From positions 40,978,233 through 41,042,232 of the forward strand of contig JARWIR010000002.1 of assembly GCA_029959085.1 (NCBI GenBank): a stretch of 64,000 nt of DNA. The letters are read 5' to 3'. Shown piece by piece: positions 32,703-45,180 of this stretch. Position numbers and translations under genes: made by a program. This DNA is from Nemophila menziesii (taxonomy: Eukaryota > Streptophyta > Magnoliopsida > Boraginales > Hydrophyllaceae). A model generated the notes under the pieces. It had not been told where the DNA came from. It worked only from the letters and a program-made list of their open reading frames with translations, and did not search any database. Position 1 is the first letter of the stretch, and each line of letters starts with the position of its first letter.

Positions 32703-35190
32703 GAGAGCTAGTGGTGGAAACGAGCGTGAGTGAATATGATGAAAACTCTGATCTTCTAGTGAAAGTTAGATCTACAACGATCTAGAACCCTTTTTAAGAT
32801 GTTGTAAGGCTGAGAAAGTCTTCGGAGGGTATGACCCGTATTGACGAGGGTATGACCCGTATTTTAGCCACCATGAAACACCATTTCTGATTGTTAGGGT
32901 GGGGTGGAGAGAGGGGAGAGTATAGAGAGTGATTTGAGATATGTAGGTTAGAAATATGACATATGTGTATTTATTGTGTGCTTTAGTATGTATAGTGAGT
33001 AAAAAACCGTTGTAAGTAAAATGTGTAGTGGGAAATAATGTTATAGTGTTAAATATTATATTTGACCTTTAATAATAACAATAGGTTGGATGAGGGTGAT
33101 TCGGTCTTGAAGGGAGAGGTTTCAAGACCCGTTGGGTGAAAATCTCTAGATAATTAAAATTCTTTAAAAACTCGATCCGAGTTGATGAAATTCTATAGTT
33201 GTACCATGTACAAACCCTACACCCACAACCCCAACTCCTAAAGATCCAGACATCGCTATTCTCGATTGCAACCTAAACTGACAAAATAATCACAAACTAA
33301 AATACAAATTAAATAATGATTATAGCTAGGTCGATATTCAAATGAGCAAGCACTTATTACCATTTCTTCTAACTTTAAGCCAATACTATATTTTCTTACT
33401 AAATTGAGTAAATACCCCTGATTCCCCTGAACTTATTCTTAATCGTTAGCTTACCCCTTATTTTATATAAAGTGTAAATTTACCCCTTATTTTTTCAAGA
33501 GAGCTAGTGGTGGAAACGAGCGTGAGTGAATATGATGAAAACTCTGATCTTCTAGTGAAAGTTAGATCTACAACGATCTAGAACCCTTTTAAGATGTTGT
33601 AAGGCTGAGAACTCCGATTTTCCATGGCTGGATCCTTATTACACAATCACAACTCTATTAAATCCATGATAAGAATAAACATAGTCGTCGGAGGGTATGA
33701 CCTGTATTTTAGCCACCATGAAAACCATTTCTGATTGTTGGGGTGGGGTAGAGAGAGGGGAGAGTATAGAGAGTGATTTGTGATATGTAGGTGAGAAATA
33801 TGACATATGTGTATTTATTGTGTGATTTAGTATGTATAGTGAGTAAAAAACAGTTGTATGTAAAATGTGTAGTGGGAAATAATGTTATAGTGTTAAATAT
33901 TATATTTGACCTTTAATAATAACAATAGGTTGGATGAGGGTGATTCGGTCTTGAAGGGAGAGGTTTCAAGGCCCGTTGGGTGAAAATCTCTAGATAATTA
34001 AAATTCTTTAAAAACTCGATCCGAGTTGATTAAATTCTATAGTTGTACCATGTACAAACCCTACACCCACAACCCCAACTCCTAAAGATCCAGACATCGC
34101 TATTCTCGATTGCAACCTAAACTGACAAAATAATCACAAACTAAAATACAAATTAAATAATGATTATAGCTAGGTCGATATTCAAATGAGCAAGCACTTA
34201 TTACCATTTCTTCTAACTTTAAGCCAATACTATATTTTCTTACTAAATTGAGTAAATACCCCTGATTCCCCTGAACTTATTCTTAATCGTTAGCTTACCC
34301 CTTATTTTATATAAAGTGTAAATTTACCCCTTATTTTTTCAAGAGAGCTAGTGGTGGAAACGAGCGTGTGTGAATATGATGAAAACTCTGATCTTCTAGT
34401 GAAAGTTAGATCTACAACGATCTAGAACCCTTTTAAGATGTTGTAAGGCTGAGAAGTCCGATTTTCAATGGCTGGATCCTTATTACATAATCACAACTCT
34501 ATTAAATCCATGATAAGAATAAACATAGTCGTCGGAGGGTATGACCTGTATTTTAGCCACCATGAAACACCATTTCTGATTGTTGGGGTGGGGTAGAGAG
34601 AGGGGAGAGTATAGAGAGTGATTTGTGATATGTAGGTGAGAAATATGACATATGTGTATTTATTGTGTGATTTAGTATGTATAGTGAGTAAAAAACAGTT
34701 GTATGTAAAATGTGTAGTGGGAAATAATGTTATAGTGTTAAATATTATATTTGACCTTTAATAATAACAATAGGTTGAATGAGGGTGATTCGGTCTTGAA
34801 GGGAGAGGTTTCAAGACCCGTTGGGTGAAAATCTCTAGATAATTAAAATTCTTTAAAAACTCGATCCGAGTTGATGAAATTCTATAGTTGTACCATGTAC
34901 AAACCCTACACCCACAACCCCAACTCCTAAAGATCCAGACATCGTTATTCTCGATTGCAACCCAAACTGAAAAAATAATCACAAACAAAAATACAAATTA
35001 AATAATGATTATAGCTAGGTCGATATTCAAATGAGCAAGCACTTATTACTATGTCTTCTAACTTTAGGTCAATACTATATTTTCATACTAAATTGAGTAA
35101 ATACCCCTGATTCCCTGTACTTTTTCTTAATCGTTAGCTTACCCCTTATTTTATATAAAGTGTAAATTTACCCCTTATTCTTTCAAAATG
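32703..35190. repeat. Tandem triplication of ~0.84 kb within block R, copy 2
   Basis: GAGAGCTAGTGGTGG recurs at 32703, 33499 and 34343 (periods 796 and 844). Units 2 and 3 are nearly identical; unit 1 lacks about 50 bp around 32818. The junction TTTTTTCAA|GAGAGCTAG joins the right side of R (TTTTTTCAAAATG elsewhere) to its left side (TTTGCAAGAGAGC) through a shared CAA. Each unit contains the broken first exon and its 5' flank. No gene inside; the ORF at 34758-34988 is incidental. Confidence 0.9.
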
Positions 35191-35552
35191 TGTTTGTCTG
35201 CCCCTTATGGACAGATTCCGTCCATTACCTCTGATAAGTTAGGGCGCGACGCATGTGCGTTACTTTAATTATTTTTTATTATTATAAACATTTTAAATCA
35301 TTTAAAATGATTAAACTTTTAATTTTTTGATAAAAACAAAAAGAAATCGTCTTCTTCACACTCATATTAGGAAAAACTAAAAAGAAATCTCTTCTACTGC
35401 TGCCACCACCTGAAGCCAATGTTCGTCCCACAAGTAAACTGGTGGCCACCCAAAAAAAAATCTCACTGGAGTTGACCATTGACTACCAAAATTGACCAAC
35501 ATTGACCGTCGAAGTTGACTAATAAGCAACCGTGGTGGTGAAAAAATACATA
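35191..35552. other. R copy 2 flank with W-box cluster
   Basis: TTGACC/TTGACT at 35472, 35479, 35492, 35502 and 35515 (five in 49 bp), just left of the MITE. The minus-strand ORFs across this stretch are short and without motifs. Confidence 0.45.
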
Positions 35553-35806
35553 CTCCCCCGTCAAAATTACAATATCCACCTAGCTTTTCAAAAAGATTAA
35601 GAAAACGAATAATTACATACACCTTTACAGAATTACTCCTCATAAAGTGTCTTAATATTTTAAATATGTATTGGAAGTATAATTTTTAATTTTTAATAAG
35701 AGTAATAACGAAAATAGTTGGAAAAAAGTGTTTTGATATTCTAAATGGACAATATTTTTAGGACACCATATTTAGTAAGTGGACATTATATTTAGGACGG
35801 ATAGAA
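35553..35806. mobile_element. Stowaway-type MITE (R copy 2)
   Basis: Between TA 35551-35552 and TA 35807-35808. Starts CTCCCCCGTC, ends TTTAGGACGGATAGAA. Confidence 0.75.
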
Positions 35807-35886
35807 TAATTGTTTTGTATTATTATTTTTTATATAAATACATTTTAATCAAAAAAATTAAAATAAAATAAAAATTATTTGCTTAG

Positions 35887-36216
35887 CCTGATTTTAGAAT
35901 ACATTGTATGGAAGGAGAAGCGCATGTAAACATATACATATTAGATAGGAAGAGACAAGAACCACAAGAGGAGATAACCATCTTCTCTGAAAAGCTTTAA
36001 ATAATTCAAGGTATCAAACAGGTGTCGGCAGTCAGATGAAGGCTCGGACCATGGATCACGCAGATCAAGAAGCTGGCAACGGAAGTTGGTCTGGTTTGTT
36101 TTAAACATATTCCGCAATGCTTTAATGGTTGAGCAGACATTCTAGCAAAAGAGGCCAGGGACATGGCATCGAGGGAACAAGATTCATTGACAAATGTGGT
36201 ATGTTAATTTTCCTAA
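35887..36216 (+). pseudogene. RNase H-like fragment (R copy 2)
   Basis: Same frame as 8625-8954. Lesions include an altered start (GCGCATGTAAAC, which gives TAA), AGATGAAGG (TGG to TGA) and GGTTGAGCA (CGA to TGA). ADILAKEA remains readable. Confidence 0.6.
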
Positions 36217-37870
36217 CTAGGAATAGGATAATTTTCGATGTAGTTATCTGAAATTTCTTAGGCATAAAAAAAATACGTTGGGCCTAGAACTATCCCAATA
36301 AAAAGAGAAAATTACTTTTAGAAGCCCAAAAATAAAAAATTTCTTTATAAAATCCTAACTAAAAAATCATTCTAACAAAGGCCTAAGTTTGATTTTTTAG
36401 TTAGATTTTTTACCCTTATACGTCTATTCAGTTTTTTATCGGTACATACCAACATTTTTAATTTTGGTATAGACCAATATTTATTTGTTTGGAACGTACC
36501 AATTTCATGGTTTTGGTATGTACCAAATGCTATTTATGTTTGTTTTTACGTTTCAGGGTCCTTAATAGTATTTTTCTAGACATATGGAGGGCTTTTTGTT
36601 ATGCCCAAAGTTAATGTCCGGATATATATAGAAAACCAATCAAAGATCGTGTCAAGGTTCATTTATTCGGATGCGCTAAACAAAGTTTTTCCCGCAAAAA
36701 AACAACACAAATATATTCACGATATCTTTTTTCATGATAAGAACGAATTGATACATTCCAAACACATCACTTCAGTACATTCCAAACACATTAATTTGGT
36801 ACATTCCAAACACATCAATTTGGTACATTCTAAACACATCAATTTGATATATTCCAAACAGATCTAAATCTAGATAAAAAAACAAAACAAAACGAAATAT
36901 TTTTACAAAAAATATTGGAATAAAAAAAAACAGAAACCAGAATAAAAAAAATTAAAGCACATCTCTTCTCACGCTCTTGGACTATTAAAATCGGAAGGGG
37001 TGGAGACGGGATATAATTAAACCTGATGGGTGGAGATGGTATCTATTCAAATCGGTATCGGGTGTGGAACCCGTGTTTAGATTTTGTTGTCCTTTTTTGT
37101 TGTCGAAGAATGAATCCATCATATTTGAAAGTCATGAAGTACAATTGGCCTTGTGCAGAAATGAATCCATCATACTGAAAAGTCACTAAGGGAAATTGGT
37201 CTCGTGTAACCTTTATAGCCATGAAATGAATGATTTGGAAAATTGCGAATTTAGTAATACGTTGTGAGCCATGGTGTACCAGGAGAGTTTACTTTCTCGT
37301 ACTGGGCTTCAATGCAAAGATCCAGTGTGACGCCGGCGAATAACATATCTTCGTCAGATCTGGAGATTGGTGCGGTTCCGGCGAGAGACTAGGCAAATAA
37401 CGGCCGAGGAGTACCTAACCCTATGCCTCGTGAGAGATTGATGCGGGGTTTGCTGGTGGAGACCGGCGAAGCACCAGATCGGAGAAGGAGTACAACATCG
37501 GGTGAGTGAGGGAAGGATGCTTTCCAGGCGGCGATGGTGTCAAGAGCGGCGGTGATGCGCTGGAAATGGTGAGGGGGTGGGTTTCTCATGCTTGCATCGC
37601 GTTGGAGATAGAGTGAGAGAAAAGACTTTGGAGAGGTCTGATAAAAAACAAATCCCACTAGGTTTTTTATTAGCTTTTTCTTTTTACTAGTAGTAGCAAT
37701 AGTATTGGTATTGGGGACTTTTTGGTATTTTTTATTGTTTCTAATTAGGATTTAATTGATTAGTTAAGTGAGAATTTTGTGAGTATTGTAAATATTATAT
37801 GGACCTTTATAAATAATTGCTCACAATAAAAAATCAGGTTATTGTTCGACGAATGGAGGAGGCCTTGTCC
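36217..37870. other. Block S, copy 2
   Basis: Homologous to 8955-10560. An 88-codon ORF (36601-36867) starts MPKVNVRIYIENQSK and ends in four octapeptides from the 24-bp repeat (36750-36865). The counterparts at 9358 and 54304 are stopped, so it is probably accidental. A GC-richer patch (about 37320-37660) matches 10030-10350; its 89-codon minus ORF (37389-37658) is not conserved in frame. Confidence 0.55.
36750..36865 (+). repeat. 24-bp tandem repeat, five units
   Basis: ACATTCCAAACACATCA-type units with minor changes; the longest version of the array seen at 9484-9575. Confidence 0.85.
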
Positions 37871-38125
37871 AAAAAAAATTGGGCTGAGAAGGTTTACCCA
37901 ACAAAAAAGAAAAAAGAAAAAAGAAAAATGAAATAAGAAATAAAAAAGATATATATTTTATTAATATTTAAAATTCAACTCGTCATTTAATTGCCCTAAC
38001 TTAAACGCTTAATTCTCTTACTTTACATCTAAATCATCAAGTGGCGCCTCCGCCGTCAAATACTCTACGGCTCAAGTTGGGATTAGCGTAGTGTCTTTTC
38101 CAGAGAACCAACTAGTTCATCATAT
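37871..38125. other. Start of block T, copy 2
   Basis: Short purine tract (37905-37950) and AT-rich leader before MIF exon 1. Confidence 0.5.
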
Positions 38126-39314
38126 ATGCACTGGCATGACCCCCACATGTAGCCACAGCTTCTCCGTCCCTCCTTATAGGTAATTCTAATTAATAAATCA
38201 ATATTTTTGCAATATATGGATTATTTTGCCTAATATAGGGACCTATATTGTAATTAGTTCAATTTTTTTGTTGTTTTACATATTATAGGGACTTATTATA
38301 TAATTAGTTCAAAATATAGGTTATTTTGCATTATAGGACCTATAAATCAAAAAATATAGGAACCTATGATGAAATTTTGTAAAATATATAGATTTGTATG
38401 GTAATAAACTTACACTGCCACTGAACCCCCTTGGTCTCCCAACAAAAACTCTCTACTAAGCTCATATATGTTAATAGTTTTTTTAATTGACTTAAGTTAA
38501 GAATAATGATTTAGTATCATCTTCCACTATCTTTCACCAACTCAGTGAAGAAGGTGAGGTTTCTCAGCACACTAAGCGCATTTTCTATGTTATACTATTG
38601 TGCGTGTATAAGTATAAAATCTAAATAGAAACATATTAAATATAAACATAAGCGTATATAAGTATAAAATCTAGATTAAATCTAATTGATCATTAATTTT
38701 ACATATTTACTAAATTAGAAAAAATATTAACATAGATTTGATGCTTTTAACATTTTATATTCTGCATAGGTCCATCTACACAGGTCAAGAATAAGGTCAA
38801 TGGCCATGTCATTTCAATTTGCCATCAACAATACAAAGTATTATGGTAAGATTTAGTAATTGATCTTGTTATACAAGAAATGTTTTTCCTGTATATACTT
38901 ATTATGTAATACATGAAAGAAAGTTTGATGTACTTTATTCTTGGTATTTTTTATAGGTCACTATTCAGTCTGTGAAAATATACAACGAATGTTTGAAAAA
39001 CCAAGTTGCGTCAACAACGAAATGCAGTTGATGGATGCATGGAGTATCTATCCGGAATTACTCCTTTCCCAGCTGATCCATCCGTCATTATTTGTGCGGC
39101 TTGTGGTTGTCACCGTAACTTCCACCGTAAGGAAGAGATGCTCATTCCTCCACCAGCTCGTGTCGAAATTGTAAGTCCACCAGTTGATGGTGAGCAATTA
39201 TTAGGGAATGAAAATATTGTAATCTTCACTGAAAGGACTGACCAAATTCTTATATGTAAAAGAGAGAAAATGAGAAACGTGAAACCAAAAAGTCAAAAGA
39301 AGAACAAGAATTGA
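38126..39314 (+). pseudogene. ZF-HD / mini zinc finger (MIF-type) pseudogene, copy 2, with fused tail
   Basis: Exon 1 (38126-38179) starts MHWHDPH but has TAG at 38150; donor TATAG|GTAATT is kept. Exon 2 (from 38957 after TTATAG) has lost about 60 bp at its 5' end, then encodes VKIYNECLKNQVAS. After a 2-nt deletion in the G run it reads NAVDGCMEYLSG, PADP, CAACGCHRNFHRKEEM. The Cys/His set of the ZF-HD dimerisation domain is complete here. The last frame continues without interruption through VEIVSPPVDGEQLLGNENIV to a stop at 39314, so the domain is fused to the charged tail. A strong donor-like GTAAGT follows VEI and may mark a former splice site. Confidence 0.75.
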
Positions 39315-39865
39315 TGTTTAGAATATAGATTGAGTAATTAAAAAAGCAATTTTATGGTGTAATATTATTTTGCAAAGTATTTGTTGCTTTATTATTTTAA
39401 TTTAAATTATGCTAGAATAGATGTTGTAATAACAAACAATAATTGAAGTTTTGGAAAAAAAAGAATAATTGAAGTAATACCTTTTGATTAGTATCCGTTC
39501 TTATCCATCGTCTTCTTTGCTCATGCTTGATCGAGCTTTTATGCCAGGAACATGATAACTAAATTTCATAGATGGATTGTGGATATGAGAGAATAATAAT
39601 ATTCACTACCAATAATATAGATCGATTAGCCCTGCCTGGTCGAACGGATATGCACATTCAGATGTGCCTTCAAGACTTTAGCAGTTAATTATATTGGAAT
39701 TATTCATCAGTCTCTTTTGATGTTGTAGAGACGACCAAGGTAATATTATATACCGTTAGATAAAGTAATATTTTTAAAGTTGTCAAAAAATCGTTTTGTT
39801 TTTTTTTTTATATACCACCTTGTTTTAAAGATTATAGTCACTTATATATGTAATATGTTCAACAG
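39315..39865. other. T copy 2 spacer
   Basis: AT-rich, homologous to 12171-12634. No gene seen. Confidence 0.5.
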
Positions 39866-40026
39866 GTGACTCCTGGTGAGCAATTATTAAGGAATGAAGA
39901 TATTGATATCCCACTGGAAGGAGTGACAAAATTCTTACATGAAAAGAAAAGAGGAAATGATGAACGTGAAGTCATTGTCAAAAAAAATAAGAAATGGTCG
40001 CCGAAGAGGAGAAAGAAACTGTTTAG
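39866..40026 (+). pseudogene. Second tail exon, copy 2
   Basis: After AACAG, reads VTPGEQLLRNEDIDIPLEGV, then shifts frame within the charged stretch (A-run changes near 39940-39990). Ends in the TTTAGAATATAGATTGAG motif shared by all tails. Confidence 0.5.
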
Positions 40027-40289
40027 AATATAGATTGAGTAATTCACAAAGAAATTCTATGGTGTACTATTATTTTGCAAAGTATTTTTTACTTTATTAT
40101 TTTACTTCAGAATTTAATTTAGCAAGAGCTGTGTAACTTTTATTGTTTTTGAAAAGTAACTATATTTATCCAAAACCAGAGGGAACATATGTTGTAAGAA
40201 CAAACAATAATTGAACGGATACCTATAATAAGTATTTTTTCTTATCCATTGTCTTCGTTTCTCATGTATAAAGCTCTTACACCATTTGA

Positions 40290-40449
40290 ATCAGTCTCAG
40301 CTCCATCAGACATAATAGAATGCATACAACATCGTTTCCAAGTGGAAAAGGGCAGACAAGGAGGTGTTGGCTTTGAAAGTTACACCATGACCTCCACCAT
40401 TACTCAACAAATTGTTCCTTTATTACGCGATTCTCCTATTAACATTTAA
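40290..40449 (+). pseudogene. C-terminal exon fragment, open copy
   Basis: The frame ESVSAPSDIIECIQHRFQ, KGRQGGVGFESYTMTS, QQIVPLLRDSPINI ends with TAA 40447-40449. It is the most complete copy of the fragment at 13056-13213; the frame is open from 40249. Possible acceptor GAATCAG just before. Unknown family. Confidence 0.4.
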
Positions 40450-41941
40450 TATTTTTTTAATCTCCTTACACCTCCTGTGAATAATGTAGGAACTTGTATA
40501 AGGGCCAACTTACACAATTTCCTACATTAGCTATTCATAGATTCCTTTATTAGGTTGTCTTTGATGTATTACTTAATAATAAAGCTTCAAAGGAACCTAC
40601 CTTAGTTTTTGTTCAACTTTTAAATTATATAATAGAGAATCTCAAATCATGTACGTCAGATTTAGGAAATTATTCTGAATTTAATGTAAGTATATTACTT
40701 AAGGCTATTTTTATTCACCATTCTATGATGAGTAATTAATATAGTTGTGGAGCATACCTGGTGACAATAAATGAGTAATTCAATATAACTTACAGATAAT
40801 TTACAAAAGCTACTTGTGCTAAGAATAGAAGTGACCTTGTTTACATAATGCAACAAGATATTATGGTAATCTAGAATAAACATCTTCTTCATGAGTGATG
40901 AATCATCCTCTTATTGCTTGTTCGAGTGTCTCCATGGTAATTGTCAATTCCAGTGGTCCTACACTTTCACGATCAAGTTTAATTTTCAATAGAAATTTCA
41001 TAACCAAACAATTCTATTTTTATTTGCCACATTATATTGACTTAGAGATGGCCGATGATAAGAATTTCCAAGCATTATACTCTCACTAGCAGAAACGAAA
41101 GCTTATCTCATAGTAACCATAATTAGGATTATTGGAGTAGCTGCTCCATCATTCGTTTGAGATATATATTTCGGACCAACATTTTCTAAAAACATCAATT
41201 GTAAAAACCACTTATTTCATATCATACCCATAATAATGGGTTTGGACCGGGGATGGAACTAATACTAATGGAGGAGTTAGAGTAACAATCGCCCATAGAG
41301 AAAAGAGTGGTTGATGTTTGAGGTATTGGAGACTAATTTTATCGTTAATAAGAAACATGTGGCTAGGGTCTTCTTCAAATAGGTCACAACAAATAATAAA
41401 GTATCCTAAACAATTAAAAAATAAATAAAGAAATAAAAATAAGTGGCGGGTCACTGAGTAGCGGGTCGCTAAGTAAAGAGTCACTGAGTTGCGAGTTGCT
41501 AAGTAACAAGTCCCTAAGTATCAACAGTATTCACCTCTAGCCAACACACACTGCCAACACTAGCATCAGGGAGTATTTCCTCATTGATTTTACTGGATAT
41601 CAATAATATTCATCTCTGATCACCACCGACATTGCCACAGAGCATACTTAGTGATTCAACGAGTACGGAAAAGTCACTGAAATTCTTTAAGTATAGTCAG
41701 CAATTAACTTAGTATGCGAAGTAAATCACTGAGTATGCTTAGTGAATTCTCAAAGTATTACCTAAAATACGGTGTATTAACACAAAAATAAAGTAGAAAA
41801 TTGTACAAATTTTATTTTTATTATATAAAAGAATAATATTACAGAAGTTACATTCCTTAAAAAAATATAAAATTCCAATAATACAAAAAAAAATAATAAT
41901 CTCACATGCCATGAACAAACACAAAAGTTCGTTGAGCTTAG
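40450..41941. other. Block U, copy 2, ending at the gypsy insertion
   Basis: Homologous to 13214-14715. The minus-strand frames at 40912-41185 and 41212-41484 match those of U copy 1 but with stops or frame changes (MVTMR-stop near 41110). The left 30 bp of the 60-codon exon (41911-41941) are cut off by the element. Confidence 0.5.
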
Positions 41942-42532
41942 TGATGTCTCCCTATTTGTCATGAAATAATCCTACTTGGAGACATCATTTTAGGTGTATT
42001 TATTAGAGTATAGTTAGATTTTCTCATGATTTAGTATATTTTCCTATTTTGTGTCTTGAATTAATTATTTATTATTTTTAGAGCATATTGGGTTTAATTG
42101 TTTATTTAGTGTGAAGATTTAAAGATATATCGTAATTGATTAGAATCCAAGTCGAAGTCTAAGAGCTAATTATCTACCTTATTAACTAGATTTGATAGAA
42201 GGAATTAGAAGGATTAGTGCATACTAGCAAAACCTAAGCTATACTTCTCACCTCATATTGTTCGTATTTATTTAATTGTCTTTTATTTTCCTTAGTTTAA
42301 TTTAATATCTCGAATTATTCTCTCTTTTATTTTTCTGTCTTTTAATTAATTACTTTCTACTCGTTATTATGCTCATTCATTTAACACACTAAGTCCCCGA
42401 AAACGAATTCAACTTATCATTAGAACTTGCATACGTCATGTAATACTTGTAGTACCGTGCTTGTCTAGGGTGAAAGTGCATTGTTTTCTGGCTTATATTT
42501 ATCTTATTTTTCTAACACCCTAGGCGACACCA
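41942..42532 (+). repeat. 5' LTR of the gypsy element
   Basis: Starts TGATGTCTCC and ends CGACACCA. Related to the 1482-bp solo LTR at 52162-53643 at both ends but much shorter in the middle, so a deletion derivative or another subfamily. Confidence 0.7.
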
Positions 42533-42538
42533 AGTTTT

Positions 42539-42556
42539 TGGCGCCGCTCCCGGGGA
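42539..42556 (+). other. Primer binding site (tRNA-Asp-like)
   Basis: TGGCGCCGCTCCCGGGGA differs at two positions from the TGGCGCCGTTGCCGGGGA complement of plant tRNA-Asp used by many gypsy elements. Six bases after the LTR end. Confidence 0.75.
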
Positions 42557-42656
42557 CTTGTGTCTCGTTAGCGTGTGGGCTATCTATTTCGAGTAGTAGT
42601 TTTTAATTAAATTTTATTTTTCAGTATTTAGTTTTTATTTTTCCAGATTTACGCTT

Positions 42657-44034
42657 GTGGTTTGCTTTAGTCTTTTTCAGGGTCTAACCGTGTTTAATTC
42701 TTGGCCTCCGTTACCGGAGCCTGAGAGGAGCTTCAGAGGTTACAACAAACGTCTTCGCGAGGAAAGAGCCTTAAGAAGAGCTATGGCAGGCGTACGAGAT
42801 CAGTTAAATCGACCACTTGTCCCACCAGGAGGACAACCACTTGTCCCACCAGGAGGGCAACCACCATTACAACCACAAGGAAGAGGTAACAGGAACTACA
42901 ATGTCAATCAAAACCGAGTTGAACAAGACCTTCCTGGCTTGAGGGTGCCGTTTCATGTTCAACCAATAGGTTACTGTCCCCCTGAGATCCAAAATATTAA
43001 ATTTAGACCCGATCCGGGTATGCTCAGTCAGTTTCAAATTTTGGACTCTACAGTTGTATAGCAGTACAAGATCCGGTAAGAGCGATTCAGAAGTTTATGC
43101 AGATTTGTGATGCTTATGTTACTCCAAGAATTACACGCGAGCAACTGTATTGTCATATGTTTTCGTTCTTTCTGACTACTAGAGCTGGTGAGTGGCTAGA
43201 TAGGCAACCACCAGGGACAATTAATTCATGGACAGAACTTCAAGCCGCTTTCTTTAACCGTTTTTATCCAATGAATTTGAGACTCAAAGACCAAAGCGAG
43301 CTTGCAAAGTTTTTTCAAGAAGATGGAGAGGAAGTAGGAGAAGCATGGACAAGGTTTCAACAGAAGTTAGCTAGATGTCCGCTCCATGGTTATACCCCTC
43401 TCTACAGTTAGCTATATTCTATGAAGGTATCAACAGATAAAGTAGATTGAAGGTGGATAATATTGGGAAAGGGAATTTCGTGTCCATGGACCCTGCTGAA
43501 GCTACCGAGGATTTAGAAAATTGCATTCAACAAGAAAGGAGTTGGCCGCCTTCGCGAGCTCTTGTTACAAAAACGCGAGGTACGCTTCGATTAGACGCGG
43601 AAACTGCAAACTCAGCTCAACTATCCGCATTAGAGAATCAAATCAAAGAACTTAAGCTTGAGATGCATAGAAACTTAGCCGAAGCAAATGTAGTGAAAGA
43701 AGCACAAGGTTGTCCGTATTGTGGGGAAATGAATCATACTTGGGAAGAGTGCGAAGGAAATCTACAATCAGTTTACTTCATATCCAACCGACGTTATCAA
43801 TTTGGTAATATGAATCATCCGGGTATGCAGTATTCATATCCACATGGGGCCGCTAATCCTGGTCATTATCAACCACGTCCACAGAATAACTCATTCCAAC
43901 CAAGAGGACAGTATCAAAATCAATATCAGAATAGACCTGCTCCCCCACAACAACTTGTTCAAGATGCCTATATTGATTTGTTAGCTCAGAAAGCTTTACC
44001 ACAGTATCCTCAAGAGGGACCTGTGGATAATTAA
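42657..44034 (+). pseudogene. gag: gypsy gag region, broken into three frames
   Basis: 42657-43061 gives the N-terminal part with two VPPGGQPL repeats. 43097-43411 carries the retrotransposon gag core (AGEWLDRQPPGTI, FFNRFYP). 43447-44034 includes a CX2CX4HX4C zinc knuckle (CPYCGEMNHTWEEC). Stops and shifts near 43060 and 43411-43447 separate them. In a live element this is the capsid/nucleocapsid precursor. Confidence 0.75.
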
Positions 44035-44049
44035 TAATTAACAAACTTT

Positions 44050-44759
44050 ATGGATCTTATGACCACTAATATGCATTCCCAGAGTGAGAAGTTACAAGAA
44101 CAAGAATCTTCAATTCATGTTGTAGGTACTCAAGTAGAACAGAAGATCAAAGTTCTGACAAGCATTATGGAACAAAAAGAATTGAAGGCTATCGAAGGAG
44201 GTGATGACAATGTTGGGTTCGACGCTTGTAAGGCTATCTGCCTTGATATTGAAGAAAAGAAGAAGTACCACATGCTGCCGTTAGTGCCGTGGAGGTTCCG
44301 AGTACCGAAGAAGAATCAACCAAGTCTAGCCCCGTGGACTCTAACTGTTCTGAGAGTGATGTGGAGGAAAATTCAGAAAAATCCGAATTTATACAGCTTT
44401 TGAAAGATATGCACGAAGAGATTAGATCAGTTATGGATTTTCAAGTTGAGCTGGCTAAAGAGAAAGAGGAAGAAGCTTCAAAGGAGGAACCAAGAGTTGA
44501 AGTTGAAGTTGCACCTGCTGTGCAAGAAGAGAAAGAAGAAGAGAAGGTGGAATCGCCACTAGTTGTTCAAACAGTGTCCTCAACTATTCCTAATACAAAT
44601 CCAAAGGATGACACTGAACTCAAGACATTTGTAGAGGCGTACACTCCTGAAAATATCAACGCCCAAATGCTTGAGATCGTAAAGAAAGGGCTTACACCGC
44701 AACAAGTTTTTACGCAAGTTATTCCTGAGAAAGAAGCGAATGTAGAATCCAAAAAATAA
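44050..44759 (+). pseudogene. gypsy gag-pol linker region
   Basis: Two overlapping frames (44050-44403 and 44289-44759), acidic and E/K-rich (EEASKEEPRVEVEV). Such a spacer is usual between the zinc knuckle and the protease. Frameshifted. Confidence 0.55.
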
Positions 44760-44798
44760 AACGTTAGAGTCTCAAGAAAAAGTGAAAGAGAGTTACCA

Positions 44799-45056
44799 TT
44801 GAAGCTCAAAGACCCAGGAAGTTTTAACCTTCCTATTCAAATAAATGGTATGGTCAAGGTGAAATCTATGTACGATGCGGGTTCAGGTGTGAATCTTATG
44901 CCTAAGTCCGTGTTCGAGAGACTTGGACTTCAGAGATCAAAGAAAGCTACAGTGAAGTTGCAGTTAACTGACAACGCAGTTACTAAGACATGGGGAACAG
45001 TGGAGGACGTCCTAGTCCGAGCAGGTACTATATATATATTTAGAGTGACAAAATAA
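44799..45056 (+). pseudogene. gypsy aspartic protease remnant
   Basis: 85 codons with FNLPIQINGMVKVKSM, YDAGSGVNLMP and VFERLGL. Family members usually have D-(L)-G-(A)-S at the active site followed by INLMP; here it is DAGSG, so the catalytic Asp is present in an altered context. The frame ends at 45056 and nothing of RT follows. Confidence 0.65.
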
Positions 45057-45180
45057 GAAAAATTTACCATACACTCTGGAAATAAATATCTTGTTAATGA
45101 CCCATCATCCTTATTTCAAACGTTGTGTGCCATTTGTATTATCGACGAAAAGATGAACACTAATGCCGAACAATTAGATT

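Larger units (their letters stand above)
41942..45180 (+). mobile_element. Truncated Ty3/gypsy LTR retrotransposon
   Basis: 5' LTR (41942-42532), primer site (42539-42556), gag region and a protease remnant, then an abrupt end near 45180. Reverse transcriptase, RNase H, integrase and the 3' LTR are missing. The flanking host sequence is not a simple insertion site: about 800 bp of block U (equivalent to 13921-14715) occur on both sides. Several frame breaks in gag show it is defective. The PBS type and gag suggest a non-chromoviral (Tat/Athila-like) lineage, with low certainty. Confidence 0.8.

Noticed and set aside
42657..45056. gypsy ORFs as an intact retroelement
   Set aside because: gag is split by stops and shifts, the protease site is altered, and RT, integrase and the 3' LTR are absent.
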